Below the pieces are notes generated by a model. That model had not been told where the DNA came from. It saw only the letters and a list, made by a program, of their open reading frames with translations, and made no database searches. A program made the position numbers and the translations under genes. From NCBI RefSeq assembly GCF_041435215.1, contig NZ_CP108394.1, positions 5,146,001 through 5,210,000 of the forward strand: DNA of 64,000 bases. The letters run 5' to 3'. Shown piece by piece: positions 38,777 through 47,785 of the stretch. Every line of letters begins with the position of its first letter. Positions within the stretch are counted from its first letter, which is position 1. This DNA is from Streptomyces sp. NBC_01314. Lineage in GTDB: Bacteria > Actinomycetota > Actinomycetes > Streptomycetales > Streptomycetaceae.

Positions 38777-39010
38777 CAACCAATTCACCCCCGGCTCCGA
38801 GCTGTTCGCAGCGCAACTATGCGCGGCCCGCACCGGCTCCGCAACACGTCATCACCGGTATTCTGTCCTCGTACGTACCACTGCACCCCTATATCTCCAC
38901 CCCTCAGGCAGTGCGCTCTGCAACAAGCTGAAGATGGCGACAGGATGCATGTTCTGTGCAGAGCGAGTGAACTCGTTGAGATTGATCGCTCAATTCAGTA
39001 GCAAATTCCT

Positions 39011-39058
39011 CTTCTCCGTTCGCCGAGTTTCCCTCGGCTCGCCCTGAAAACGGAGAAG
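39011..39058. terminator. Two-part hairpin upstream of regulator 3
   Basis: Outer 10-bp arms 39011-39020 and 39049-39058 with an inner GCCGAG/CTCGGC stem (39022-39027 with 39033-39038). It lies in the gene-poor region between regulator 3 and a LuxR relic; it may be the terminator of a lost gene. Confidence 0.5.
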
Positions 39059-39180
39059 CAACAACGAGTTGCGGGTGAGGGCAGCGCGTCAGTCGTCGCG
39101 CCTCATGCGGACGGTCCGGCCGGACCTGCTGCCGAGAATCGTCCTGGTGAGCCGCCTGCCGAGCGAGCGGCCGACTGGCC

Positions 39181-39390
39181 GAGGAAACAGTCTTCGCAAG
39201 GAAACTGGTGGCCACACTCAGTCCGCGCGAGCGGGAACTCTTGCATTTCTGGAGAGTCCTGTCGAATTCACACATGGCCGATACGCTGACCATCAGCGGA
39301 CACACCGTCAAGGACCATATCTGTGCCGTCTAAACGAAACTCGAGGTCGACGGCCGCGTGCAGGCCGCGCGGAGATCCCCCACCCGCAGT
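39181..39390 (+). pseudogene. Fragment of a LuxR/NarL-type gene
   Basis: The frame reads LAEETVFARKLVATLSPRER, then ELLHFWRVLSNSHMADTLTI, SGHTVKDHICAV, an in-frame TAA at 39331-39333, then TKLEVDGRVQAAR. This is a NarL-type LuxR helix-turn-helix interrupted by a stop exactly where intact members read Y in AVYTKL. No receiver domain or start is present. Adjacent to the LuxR trio but of a different subfamily. Confidence 0.7.
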
Positions 39391-39487
39391 CGCCGCCGCC
39401 GTGCGGACGCCCCCCGGTCGGGGCATGCCTCACAGCCACCGCGGAAACCGTTGGACACGTCCTGGGCTCTTCACGACGATTCGAGTT

Positions 39488-40036
39488 GTGACAGACAAAG
39501 TCGAGCGCCGAACCCCTGCGCCCACGAGCCCGAAGTCCGTGCGGTTTGTCGAGTTGTCGAGCGCGACCATGAGGGCCTTGCTGGAGGACGACCTGGCTGG
39601 CGCCAGTGCCGAAGCAGGTGTCGCTCTCACCGAGGACTTCGTCACCGACACGGCGAAGTGGGTGTGGCGGTATCGGGTCAACCAGCTGGCCTCGGACCCG
39701 GGTTGCGTGGGGTGGATCACTCAGATCGTGGTGGCCCAGCCGGAAGGTGTCGTCGTGGGGTTCGCCGGGTTCCAGGGGCCGCCGGATGAGGCGGGGATGG
39801 TGGAGCTCGGTTACTCGGTGACCCCCGTCCACCGTCGTCAGGGCTACGCCAGGGCGATGCTGACCGCGTTGGTCCGTCGTGCCGCTGCCGAAGCCCGAGT
39901 CGGGACCGTGCGGGTGACGATCAGTCCTGACAACGCCGCATCCCTGGCCACGATTTCGGGATTCGGCTTTGTGGAGGTCGGAGAGCAATGGGACGAGGAG
40001 GACGGCCTCGAACTCGTATTTGAAGTTCCGGTCTGA
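39488..40036 (+). CDS. GNAT-family N-acetyltransferase
   Basis: 182 residues from GTG 39488. Acetyl-CoA fold: VELGYSVTPVHRRQGYARAM holds the RRQGYA pyrophosphate loop, and VRVTISPDNAASLATISGFG is the typical strand 5/helix 4 region with Asn. Resembles RimJ/RimL-like small-molecule or protein acetyltransferases; substrate unknown. Confidence 0.85.
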   Translation: MTDKVERRTPAPTSPKSVRFVELSSATMRALLEDDLAGASAEAGVALTEDFVTDTAKWVWRYRVNQLASDPGCVGWITQIVVAQPEGVVVGFAGFQGPPDEAGMVELGYSVTPVHRRQGYARAMLTALVRRAAAEARVGTVRVTISPDNAASLATISGFGFVEVGEQWDEEDGLELVFEVPV

Positions 40037-40316
40037 TCAAGCTGCTGCCGCAAGCGGTCGGCCGCCCCAGCGGATGCCTCTCTCGCCTCGGACAGTTCTC
40101 TCGCTTCGAATGCGGGCATTCGCTTCGGATACGGGTGCTGGCTTCGGATACGGGCGCGTTCCTTGCGCTGGGCGGCGAGCACGTCGGGGTGGCGGGCGTT
40201 GGCGTTGCGCCAGCGGAGACAGGTGTGACGTCCAGGGGCATCTACCGCGGGGCGGCCGGGGGCGCCTCGTAGTCCCGGCCGACTCACGGGGCCGGTGGTA
40301 CCCGGCCTGGTCGTGA

Positions 40317-40868
40317 CTATTGGTCCTCCGGCTCCTCCCGCGCGTAGTCCGTCAGTACGCAGCCGGCCTCGCCCTCGTCCTGCCGGTAGGTGCTCGGTAT
40401 GTCCACGCCCGGTTCGCAGACGAGGTAGAGGAGGCCCGCATCGAGGAGGGCCTTGGCGTTCTCCTCGTTGTCGGCGTCGACGGCGAAGGTCGTGCCGACC
40501 ATCAGGCCCGTGTCGTCGGCGATCTCGGAGTTCGCCACGTCCTTCTGGAAGTCGCCCAGGCTGGTGAAGTGCAGGAAGTCGATGTCGATGTCGTCACTGA
40601 CGTCGCATTCACCGGCGCTGTCGACCGCGTAGCTGACCTGGGCGCGGAACTCCAGCAGCTCTTCGCCCACGTAGTAGTCGGTGTCCTGGCATCCGACGTG
40701 CTTCTCCAGGAAGAGGGCGACCGCTTCCCTGTCCTTGGCCACGGGAAGCATCTCGCCCTCTCCGTCGCCGCAGCCGGAGACGGAGAGGGCGAGCAGCAGG
40801 GCGCAGCCGGACGCGGTCAGGGCGGAGGGCGTACGGCGGGTACGGCGGGTACGGGCAGGTGTGCGCAA
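40317..40868 (-). CDS. Lipoprotein, shared family with two T4SS-locus lipoproteins
   Basis: 183 residues. Signal peptide with twin-Arg-like RRTRRTP start and lipobox LSVSGC (Cys at about residue 33). The mature part is acidic and ends CEPGVDIPSTYRQDEGEAGC followed by VLTDYA. The same C-terminal pattern (Cys, about ten residues, P-x-x-Y, about eight, GCVxTxY) occurs in the lipoproteins at 58011 and 58800. Tethered to the outer face of the membrane. Function unknown. Confidence 0.75.
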   Translation of the reverse strand: MRTPARTRRTRRTPSALTASGCALLLALSVSGCGDGEGEMLPVAKDREAVALFLEKHVGCQDTDYYVGEELLEFRAQVSYAVDSAGECDVSDDIDIDFLHFTSLGDFQKDVANSEIADDTGLMVGTTFAVDADNEENAKALLDAGLLYLVCEPGVDIPSTYRQDEGEAGCVLTDYAREEPEDQ

Positions 40869-41235
40869 GGCAGGGGTCCTCTGGGGATCTGAGTGAGGGA
40901 AGGGAGGGCGTGGGGGGTGGGGGGTGGATCAGCAGGCCGGCACAGGGGCGAGGGCGAGGAGGGCCGTCTGCCGGGTGTCGCCGCGGCCGATGGGCGGCGC
41001 GGCGGAGAACGCCGGCGCCCTTCCGGTGGGCCGCTTGGCGGCAGGCACCGATCCGGTGTGTCGCGCGGCGGATGTTCGCGCACGCGACGTACGTGTGTCC
41101 CAACTGCTCTGAGGCATGCGACAGTCGCCCCCCGTGATCACGACATGACAAACCGCAACCCTAGACCATGGCAAATCCGCACGGCCGTCGAGGGCGGCCT
41201 CGCACCAGTGGCGCTGCCCGGCCGCGACAAAACAC
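40869..41235. other. Gene-free stretch
   Basis: No credible gene on either strand. It should hold the promoter of the lipoprotein gene. Confidence 0.4.
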
Positions 41236-41288
41236 GGCCCGCCAGGGCCACCGCCCGGCCGAAGCACTGGCGGTGGCCCTGCCGGGCC
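41236..41288 (-). terminator. Terminator of the binding-protein gene
   Basis: 20-bp arms (41236-41255 with 41269-41288), 19 matching pairs, 13-base loop, 22 bases after the stop at 41311. Confidence 0.85.
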
Positions 41289-41310
41289 GGGGGGTGTGGG
41301 GCGGTCGGGG

Positions 41311-42468
41311 CTAGTCCAGCTTGGCCGCTTCGCACGCGTCCTTGAAGGCCGACGTGCAGATCTGCTTGACCGTGTAGATGCCGTCGGCGATGACCGTGTC
41401 CTTGATGTTGGACTTGGTCAGCGCGACCGGGGGCACCAGCTGGGCCGGGATCTTCTTGGTGGTCGGGGAGTCGATGCTGTCCTTGGCGAGGGCGTCGAAC
41501 TCGATGGAGCGGCCCTGGACCTTGGCGACGGCCATCTCGGCGGCGGCGCTCGCCTGCGTCGGGAACGACTTGTACACGGTCATGTACTGGTCGCCCGTGA
41601 GGATCCGCTGCACGGCGTCCAGGTCGGCGTCCTGCCCGGTGACCGGCGGCACCTTGGAGACACCGGCGGTCTTCAGCACGTCGATGACAGCGCCGGCGAT
41701 ACCGTCGTTCGCGGCGTAGACGGCGTCGATGTTGGCGACGCCGAGCTTGGCGACGGCCTTCTCCATGTTCGCCTTGGCAACGACCGGGTCCCAGTCCTTG
41801 GTGTCGAACGTCTCGGAGATCGTCACCTTGTCCTGGAGCTCGGAGAGCGCGCCCTCCTTGAACATGGCGGCGTTCGGGTCGGTGGGGGACCCGTTCATCA
41901 TGACGATCTTGTTGGCGGCACTGTCGCCCAGATCCTCCACCAGCGAGCGGCCCTGCACCTGCCCGACCAGCTCGTTGTCGAAGGAGACATAGCCGTCGAT
42001 CGGGCCCTCGGCCAGCCGGTCGTAGGCGATGACGGGGATGCCCGCGTCGTGCGCCGTCTGCACGGCGGAAGCGATGGTCTTGGAGTCCACGGCGTCGACG
42101 ATGATGATGTCGACCTTGTCCGTGACCATCTGCTCTAGCTGGCTGTTCTGGGTCTCCGGGTCCTTCTCCGCGTTGGCGTACTTGGTGACGCCCTTGTTGT
42201 CGGTCAGCTCGGCGATCTTCTTCTTGATGTTCGGGTAGTCGAACTGCTCGTACCGCTTGGTGTCCTTGTCGGGGAACAGCACGCCCACCGTGATGTCGTC
42301 GCCCTTCGTGGGGCTCGCCTCCGCGGTGTCACCGACGTCCACGACCCCGCAGGAGGCGAGGGAGACGGCCGCGGCGGAGGCGGCGAGGGCGGTGGCGGTA
42401 CGGCGCAGAGCGGTGGTGCGACGACGTATACGAGTGCTGGGGGTGTTGCTGGTGGTACGGGCGTTCAC
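41311..42468 (-). CDS. Sugar ABC transporter binding lipoprotein, XylF-like
   Basis: 385 residues from GTG 42468. Signal peptide with lipobox SLASC. Periplasmic-binding-protein fold of the xylose/ribose type: DDITVGVLFPDKDTKRYEQF, DKVDIIIVDAVDSKTIASAV, GIPVIAYDRLAEGPIDGYVS, NKIVMMNGSPTDPNAAMFKE, VYAANDGIAGAVIDVLK and PPVTGQDADLDAVQRIL. These match XylF-like proteins binding pentoses. No permease or ATPase gene is next to it on either side, and it has its own strong terminator, so it is an orphan component here. Confidence 0.9.
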   Translation of the reverse strand: MNARTTSNTPSTRIRRRTTALRRTATALAASAAAVSLASCGVVDVGDTAEASPTKGDDITVGVLFPDKDTKRYEQFDYPNIKKKIAELTDNKGVTKYANAEKDPETQNSQLEQMVTDKVDIIIVDAVDSKTIASAVQTAHDAGIPVIAYDRLAEGPIDGYVSFDNELVGQVQGRSLVEDLGDSAANKIVMMNGSPTDPNAAMFKEGALSELQDKVTISETFDTKDWDPVVAKANMEKAVAKLGVANIDAVYAANDGIAGAVIDVLKTAGVSKVPPVTGQDADLDAVQRILTGDQYMTVYKSFPTQASAAAEMAVAKVQGRSIEFDALAKDSIDSPTTKKIPAQLVPPVALTKSNIKDTVIADGIYTVKQICTSAFKDACEAAKLD

Positions 42469-43074
42469 ATCAAGGGCCTTCCGGGCGTGGGTGCAGCGCA
42501 ACTGCGACCCATGTGGCTGAAAGCCAACGTGGTGGTCACCTCAGCGTCAAGGACCAGCCACTTAACGAGATGACAACAGCCTTGTGTGGTCTCGGTGTGA
42601 TGAGGGTAGAGCAAAGGGCCCCCGCTGTCGCCGCTCGGACCGCACGTGACACGAGCCAACGGATGGCGCCGGGACCCGCCGGAGATCAATGTTCGTCGTA
42701 CGACCGGACGTCGGGTATGAGGGGGTTCGCGGCGGCGGTGGTCGAGGTCATGTGGGCGGGGTGGCAGGTCAGCGCGGTGACCGGTCACCGCCCGTGGACG
42801 GGTGTGACCGGGCCGACGGCGACCGGGACCACCCGGCACCCGGCCGGCCCGCCGCCCCTGTCCGGCGGGCCGGCCGGGCACCGGCGGGGGGGCAGCGGGT
42901 GGCGGACCTCACGCGAAGCCTCATGCGAACCCGCGCGCGGCGGCCTCGGAGGCGGGGGTCGGGTAGCGGGGCGATCGGGCGGGTGGGTGCCGTCCTGGCA
43001 CCGGTCGGGTTCCGGTCAGCTCGTCCCTGCGTCGAGCAGTCGGTACCGCTCCATTTCGGCCGGGCCGATCATCA
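42469..43074. other. Gene-free stretch at the left edge of the T4SS-like locus
   Basis: 606 bases with no believable gene. Frames open on the plus strand are Pro/Arg/Gly-rich shadows. The right side of the binding-protein promoter should be here. I see no tRNA gene or attachment-site-like direct repeat. Confidence 0.4.
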
Positions 43075-43374
43075 TCAGGCCTCGGCGATCTGCTCACGGT
43101 CGGCCGAGCACAGCCGCTCACGCTCCTTCGCCAGCCGCCCCTGCGCGGCGCGCGCGGCCTCGATGACGGCGGGGTCGGGGGCGTCCTTGGCCTCCTCCGC
43201 GGCGATCCGCGCGCTGTGGGCGCCGACCGCCCCGTTGACGGCCTCGATCGCCGCCTCGTACGCCGCGGTCTCCTCGTTCGACCAGTCGTGCGGCTCCAGC
43301 TCGCGGGTCACCGAGATGCCGTTGCCGCGTGCGGCGTCCCGTGGAGCGCCCTGCGGAGTGTCCCGTGCCGTCAT
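43075..43374 (-). CDS. Small hypothetical protein at T4SS locus edge
   Basis: 99 residues; ATG after GGAGGGACAC. WSNEETAAYEAAIEAVNGAVGA and PAVIEAARAAQGRLAKERER form a helical, charged protein, perhaps a coiled coil. No family recognised. Last gene of the minus arm. Confidence 0.6.
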   Translation of the reverse strand: MTARDTPQGAPRDAARGNGISVTRELEPHDWSNEETAAYEAAIEAVNGAVGAHSARIAAEEAKDAPDPAVIEAARAAQGRLAKERERLCSADREQIAEA

Positions 43375-43451
43375 GTGTCCCTCCGGTGTCCCGGTGTCCA
43401 GTGGTCCTTGTGGGGGGCGGCGGACGAGGGCAGCCGGGTTCCCGGGAACCC

Positions 43452-43504
43452 GGAGGGCGGAGGGTGGAGGGCGGAGGGCGGAGGGCGGAGGGCGGAGGGC
43501 GGAG
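43452..43504. repeat. Seven-and-a-half GGAGGGC heptamers
   Basis: Units at 43452, 43459, 43466, 43473, 43480, 43487 and 43494, then GGAG to 43504; one unit ends in T instead of C. Intergenic. The regular GGG tracts could form a G-quadruplex on the plus strand. Confidence 0.9.
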
Positions 43505-43538
43505 TCGGCATGGGCACCCGCTGCCGTTCACCGTCGCA

Positions 43539-44045
43539 TCAGCCCTCGGTCGCCCACTTCCGCAGCAGGGCCTCCCGCTGCTCACGCCGTGGCGTGCCCT
43601 CCGTGGCGTGGGCACGGCCCCAGCCCGCGAGGGTGTCAACGTCCGCCGTACCGGCCACGATGCGATCCAGCAGCGCGACGGAGAGGTCGTACTCGGACTG
43701 GACGTAGCCGCCGAGGGCCGCGGCCGACAGGGTGTTCAGTTCGACGGTTCTGTCGACGGTCTCAAGGTGCACCTCGAACGCGGCCGCGGCGTCACCGCCG
43801 CCCGCGACAGCGTTGGCGACGAGGTCGACGGCCGTGGTGGCGAGCAGCCGGGCGCTGGACCGGATCCGCACGTACCGCACGGCGATCGACCGGATCTCCG
43901 CCCAGCCCCACACCGCGCTCTGACCGGTCCCGAGCCCCTCCACCCAGTCCCGCGTCAGCCGCACCCCGTCCCCGTACCCCTCCGGCTGCGCCCCGACGTA
44001 CACGCCACCGTCCTCGGCGATCCAGAACAGTCCGACCATGGCCAT
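43539..44045 (-). CDS. Hypothetical protein of T4SS-like locus
   Basis: 168 residues; ATG after GGGGAGGCACTC. MVGLFWIAEDGGVYVGAQPE, AVWGWAEIRSIAVRYVRIRS suggests a beta-rich domain with a PH-like look; the C-terminal half is helical (SEYDLSVALLDRIVAGTADV). No family recognised. Confidence 0.6.
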   Translation of the reverse strand: MAMVGLFWIAEDGGVYVGAQPEGYGDGVRLTRDWVEGLGTGQSAVWGWAEIRSIAVRYVRIRSSARLLATTAVDLVANAVAGGGDAAAAFEVHLETVDRTVELNTLSAAALGGYVQSEYDLSVALLDRIVAGTADVDTLAGWGRAHATEGTPRREQREALLRKWATEG

Positions 44046-44090
44046 GAGTGCCTCCCCGACAGCTGCGTACGCGTTTCCCCTGATGAGACG

Positions 44091-44357
44091 TCATCCCGCA
44101 CCGGACGGTTCAGCACCCCAGGGCTGTTCGCAGGGTCGTCCGTGCCGGACGCGCAGACGCCGTATCTCCCACAGGGACAGGGCCGTCACCGTCAGCGGGC
44201 CGCCGAGAAGGAAGGTGTAGATCACTGCGGGTGGGGCCGCCATATCGGGGGTGTCGGAGAAGCTGAGGGCGAAGGGCCACCAGACCAGCAGGGGAGAGAG
44301 GAGGACGGGAAGCAGTTCGTGGACGTCGGCGGTGCGGAAGCAGGAGTTCAGAGCCAT
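44091..44357 (-). CDS. Small membrane protein of T4SS-like locus
   Basis: 88 residues. Two hydrophobic stretches (LLPVLLSPLLVWWPFALSFS and AVIYTFLLGGPLTVTALSLW) then a basic RRLRVRHGR tail. Unknown. The ribosome-binding site is weak, so translation may depend on a neighbour. Confidence 0.5.
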   Translation of the reverse strand: MALNSCFRTADVHELLPVLLSPLLVWWPFALSFSDTPDMAAPPAVIYTFLLGGPLTVTALSLWEIRRLRVRHGRPCEQPWGAEPSGAG

Positions 44358-44529
44358 CCCTGATGGGGTCGGGCCGGTTGGGGACGGTCAACGCCGCCGC
44401 GCCACCGATCAGGATGCCCACGGCCTCACCCACTCACGGCCTCCATCCGCTTCGCGGGTGTCTGCTTCTTTCCTCCCGGCTCGTCACCCCTGGCCCCCGG
44501 TCCGCGCCGGGTGCCGTCGCGACCGCCGT

Positions 44530-46260
44530 TCAGCGCGCCCCGGGGTCGTACTTCTTCAGGGACGCCTGGATCTCCTGGGCGTACGGGCCCTCCCACCACG
44601 GGATGGTCTCGACCAGGACCGGCTTGGTGCCGGAGGCGAGGACGAGGGCGCGGCCCGGGGGCATGGCGCCGAGGTCGGAGACGCCGAGGACGCGTTGGCG
44701 GCTGACGGACTCGCTGACCGTGCGGTTACCGCTCCAGCCGCCGAACTCCGACTCACGGCTCGCCTGGTACTCACGCTGGTCGTACTCACCCGCCAGCTCG
44801 CTGAGGTCGCCCAGGAAGCGGGTGTCGGAGACGCCGCCGCCGTAGACCCGGATGTTCGCGGCCGACCACAGCTTCTCCATGCCGCGCTCGCCCCACACCT
44901 CGATGCCCTGCGCCCAGGACTGGAGGATGGTCATGAGGATGATGCCGCGCGAGCCGTAGTGGGAGTACAGGTCGGGCAGGGAGCGCCAGCGGCAGACGTT
45001 GGCGGCCTCGTCGAGGACGCCGACGAGGGGCAGCGCGAGGCGGCCGCCGCGCTGGGTGGTGGCGTACTCCTCGGCGGCCTCGACGACGGCGACGGTGAGC
45101 GCGGTGACGAGCGGCCCGGCGGAGTCCCGGCCCTCACGGGACAGGGAGTACAGGGTGCCGGCGGTGCGGACGAACGCGTGCGGGTCGAACTCGGGCGCGT
45201 TCGGGTCGGCGGGCGGGGTCACCCAGCGGTTGACCTCCGGGTTGACCAGGCAGGACGCCATCTGCTGGGCGACGCCGTAGATGCCGCTGCGCTGTTTGTC
45301 GGGGGCGGTGAGGACACCGTTGAGGCCGTCGGCGGCCATCGAGTGCCCGGCGCCGCGCAGGATGCGCTCGGGGGTGTCGTCCTTGGGATTGGACAGCCAG
45401 GTGTAGAGCTGGGTGATCGGCATCTTGCCGCAGGCGGCGGCGAGCAGCAGGTTGGCGAGCAGGTCCTGGCCGGCCGGGTCGAAGAAGGCGTCGGTGGAGG
45501 CGTTGGCGTCACGCGACCCGCTGGCGAAGTGGTCGGCCATCTTGCGGGCCTTGGCCACGTCGGTGACGTACGACAGCGGGTTCCACCACCAGCTGGGCGT
45601 CTCGGCGGCGACCTGCTGCGGGTCGAAGACCCACACGGGGCCGCGCGCGGAGCGGGGGCCCCGTGTGGAGTCCACGATGTCCCGCTTGTTGGAGGTGACG
45701 AGGACGGCGCCGGGCCCGTCGAGGATCGCGGGGACCGCCCGCCGGGTCGTCTTGCCGGTACGCGGGCCCCAGATGTCGACGTGCATGTCCTCGTACGAAC
45801 CGAACAACGGCTGCCTGCCCTTGACGGACCTTCCGATGAAGACACCCGGCGTCCGGGCCTTCACGCCGAGCCGCTCGGCCGTGGCCGCCGCGCCCTTCAT
45901 CGTCAACTTGCCCAGCTCCTCACCCTTCGCGAGGTGCTGCGCCGCGCCGTCCACCTTCGGCTTCTTCTTGAACCGCTGCACAACCCGGTACGCGGCGGTC
46001 CCCAGGATGCCGAGCAGCACGGCCTCACCGGCGGCGACGGCACTGGCCGGGGATCCCGGCCAGCTGTAGTCGCCCTTGACCAGGGCGACGACGAACGTCA
46101 ACGGGTTCGACGCCGGCGCCGGCGCGTCCGCGAACGGCGCGCCGATCTTCGCCGCGAGCCAGGCCCCGACGACACCCAGGAGCACGATCGCGACCACGAT
46201 GACGATCTCGATCGTCCAGTCGTCCTCGGCGCGGGGCTTCTTCTGCTGTTCTGCGGTCAC
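44530..46260 (-). CDS. VirD4/TraG-like coupling ATPase
   Basis: 576 residues from GTG 46260. Two N-terminal membrane helices (IEIVIVVAIVLLGVVGAWLA and AVAAGEAVLLGILGTAAYRV), then an ATPase domain with Walker A GPRTGKTT (near residue 167), Walker B LVGVLDEAANV (near 413), and the conserved ILQSWAQGIEVWG and the C-terminal LPAL-like region. Type IV coupling proteins deliver DNA or effector substrates to the secretion channel; this one lacks an evident all-alpha domain, so its substrate is unknown. Same operon as the peptidoglycan hydrolase and lipoprotein upstream. Confidence 0.85.
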   Translation of the reverse strand: MTAEQQKKPRAEDDWTIEIVIVVAIVLLGVVGAWLAAKIGAPFADAPAPASNPLTFVVALVKGDYSWPGSPASAVAAGEAVLLGILGTAAYRVVQRFKKKPKVDGAAQHLAKGEELGKLTMKGAAATAERLGVKARTPGVFIGRSVKGRQPLFGSYEDMHVDIWGPRTGKTTRRAVPAILDGPGAVLVTSNKRDIVDSTRGPRSARGPVWVFDPQQVAAETPSWWWNPLSYVTDVAKARKMADHFASGSRDANASTDAFFDPAGQDLLANLLLAAACGKMPITQLYTWLSNPKDDTPERILRGAGHSMAADGLNGVLTAPDKQRSGIYGVAQQMASCLVNPEVNRWVTPPADPNAPEFDPHAFVRTAGTLYSLSREGRDSAGPLVTALTVAVVEAAEEYATTQRGGRLALPLVGVLDEAANVCRWRSLPDLYSHYGSRGIILMTILQSWAQGIEVWGERGMEKLWSAANIRVYGGGVSDTRFLGDLSELAGEYDQREYQASRESEFGGWSGNRTVSESVSRQRVLGVSDLGAMPPGRALVLASGTKPVLVETIPWWEGPYAQEIQASLKKYDPGAR

Positions 46261-46315
46261 CCGCGGGTCCGTCCTTTCTGGGGGTGGGGGGGTGGAATGG
46301 GATGGGAGCGGCCGG

Positions 46316-47719
46316 TCAGGCCTTCTCGGTCTCGAAGGCGAAGAGACCGTCGGTGGTCTCGACGAGCGTGTAGCCGTTGCTCGTGAACCCTGCGGGAAGC
46401 TCCCCGTCCTCGGGGAGCATGCCGAGCAGTTCCTTGGTCCCCGCGGCCAGTGCCGCTTCCTCCCCGTCGTCGAGCGACGCGTACAGGACACCGCCAGGGG
46501 TGATCATCAGCGGTTCGATGTCCTTGTCGTCCGCCTCCTGCCGCCACAGCTCGGCGCCGGTCTGGGTGTTCCAGGCCAGCGCGCCCTCACCGAAGTTGGC
46601 GACGGCCGTCGTGCCGTCGGGCGATACGACGATCTTGGCCAGGTCCGTCGAGGCCAGGGTGATCCTGACGGCCGGCCCCACGGCCACGGTGCGTCCGGTC
46701 GGCAGATCGACCGTGGTGATCAGCTCGTCGCCCTTGCCCAGCGGTGACCAGATGAGCGTCGCCTGGTCCGCCCGAAGGGGGAAGAGGTTCCTGGGCCCGT
46801 CCTCGAACTCCCCGTCCATCTCGCGCAGTTCGTCGGGCTGGTTGGCCTCGTCCCCCGTGTCCCAGACGCTCTCGCCCGTGGTCCGGTCGATCAACCGCAG
46901 GGGGGTGTAGAGCCCGTGGTCGTTGTCGACGTAGCCCTGCCCCGAACCGATGATGTCCTTTTCGGCCAGGTACTTGTCGAGTACGAAATTCTTGCCGCCA
47001 CCGATCGGAGCGAAGGTGACCTTGTCGTCGGGCATCTCCACATGCCCCCGGATCACCGGCAGATCTGCGTTCTCCTCACCGGAGAGCGTCGAACTGCTCA
47101 GTTCGGCACCGCTGGAGTCGTACATGGTGTAGACGGTCTTGACGGTGGCCGCCTTCAGGCCGCTCGCCTCCGTGTTCTCGCAGGTGCGGATCAGGACGGC
47201 CGGGGAGCCGTCCTTCCACTCGCCCACCTGGACGTGCGCGCGGGGCAACGGGGCGGTACCCCCGGTGGGGTCGTAGTCGCACTTCACCGTGAAGGTCTTG
47301 CGCTCCTCGCCGGTCGCCGCGTCATAGAGGTGAGCGACGAAGTGCGCCGTCTGCGTCTCCGTCTCGGACTCGTCGACCGGGGCGCTCAGGTCCTGGACCA
47401 GGAGGAAGGCATCCCCCACCTGGCAAACGCTGTCCCTTCCGGTCCCGGCGATCCGATGGTCGCTGTCGAAGGTGGCCTCACCGGCGCAGTCGTATTCCTC
47501 GCCGTCCTTCTGAGCCAGGCTCCAGGCAGGCTTCGCCGCCAGTCCCGGAACCGCCACGCCCTTGTAGACGGGCCGGCCGGCCGCCGGGGCCGACGCGGAC
47601 GACTTCGGGCTCCCGCTGGCCTCCGTGCCGGTCTCGGCGTCCGTGTCGCCGCCACCGCAGCCGGTGACGAGCCCCAGGGACAGGACGGTTCCGACGACCA
47701 GACCAGTGCGTATCTTCAT
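46316..47719 (-). CDS. Lipoprotein with PQQ-like beta-propeller
   Basis: 467 residues from ATG 47719. Signal peptide MKIRTGLVVGTVLSLGLVTG with Cys in the lipobox VTGC. The mature region has repeated strand patterns (RLIDRTTGESVWDTGDEANQ and LAWNTQTGAELWRQEA) typical of PQQ-like propellers. Likely exposed outside the membrane as part of the T4SS-like envelope complex; exact role unknown. Confidence 0.75.
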   Translation of the reverse strand: MKIRTGLVVGTVLSLGLVTGCGGGDTDAETGTEASGSPKSSASAPAAGRPVYKGVAVPGLAAKPAWSLAQKDGEEYDCAGEATFDSDHRIAGTGRDSVCQVGDAFLLVQDLSAPVDESETETQTAHFVAHLYDAATGEERKTFTVKCDYDPTGGTAPLPRAHVQVGEWKDGSPAVLIRTCENTEASGLKAATVKTVYTMYDSSGAELSSSTLSGEENADLPVIRGHVEMPDDKVTFAPIGGGKNFVLDKYLAEKDIIGSGQGYVDNDHGLYTPLRLIDRTTGESVWDTGDEANQPDELREMDGEFEDGPRNLFPLRADQATLIWSPLGKGDELITTVDLPTGRTVAVGPAVRITLASTDLAKIVVSPDGTTAVANFGEGALAWNTQTGAELWRQEADDKDIEPLMITPGGVLYASLDDGEEAALAAGTKELLGMLPEDGELPAGFTSNGYTLVETTDGLFAFETEKA

Positions 47720-47785
47720 CGACTTCCTTGCTTCGTGCGGTGATGGGAGGTCAGGGGGAAGCATGCGCGGGCCCGCCACGGCCCC

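Noticed and set aside
42513-43166. Plus-strand gene between the binding protein and the T4SS-like locus
   Set aside because: Arg/Pro/Gly-rich translation with no domain, and it overlaps the start of a better minus-strand gene.
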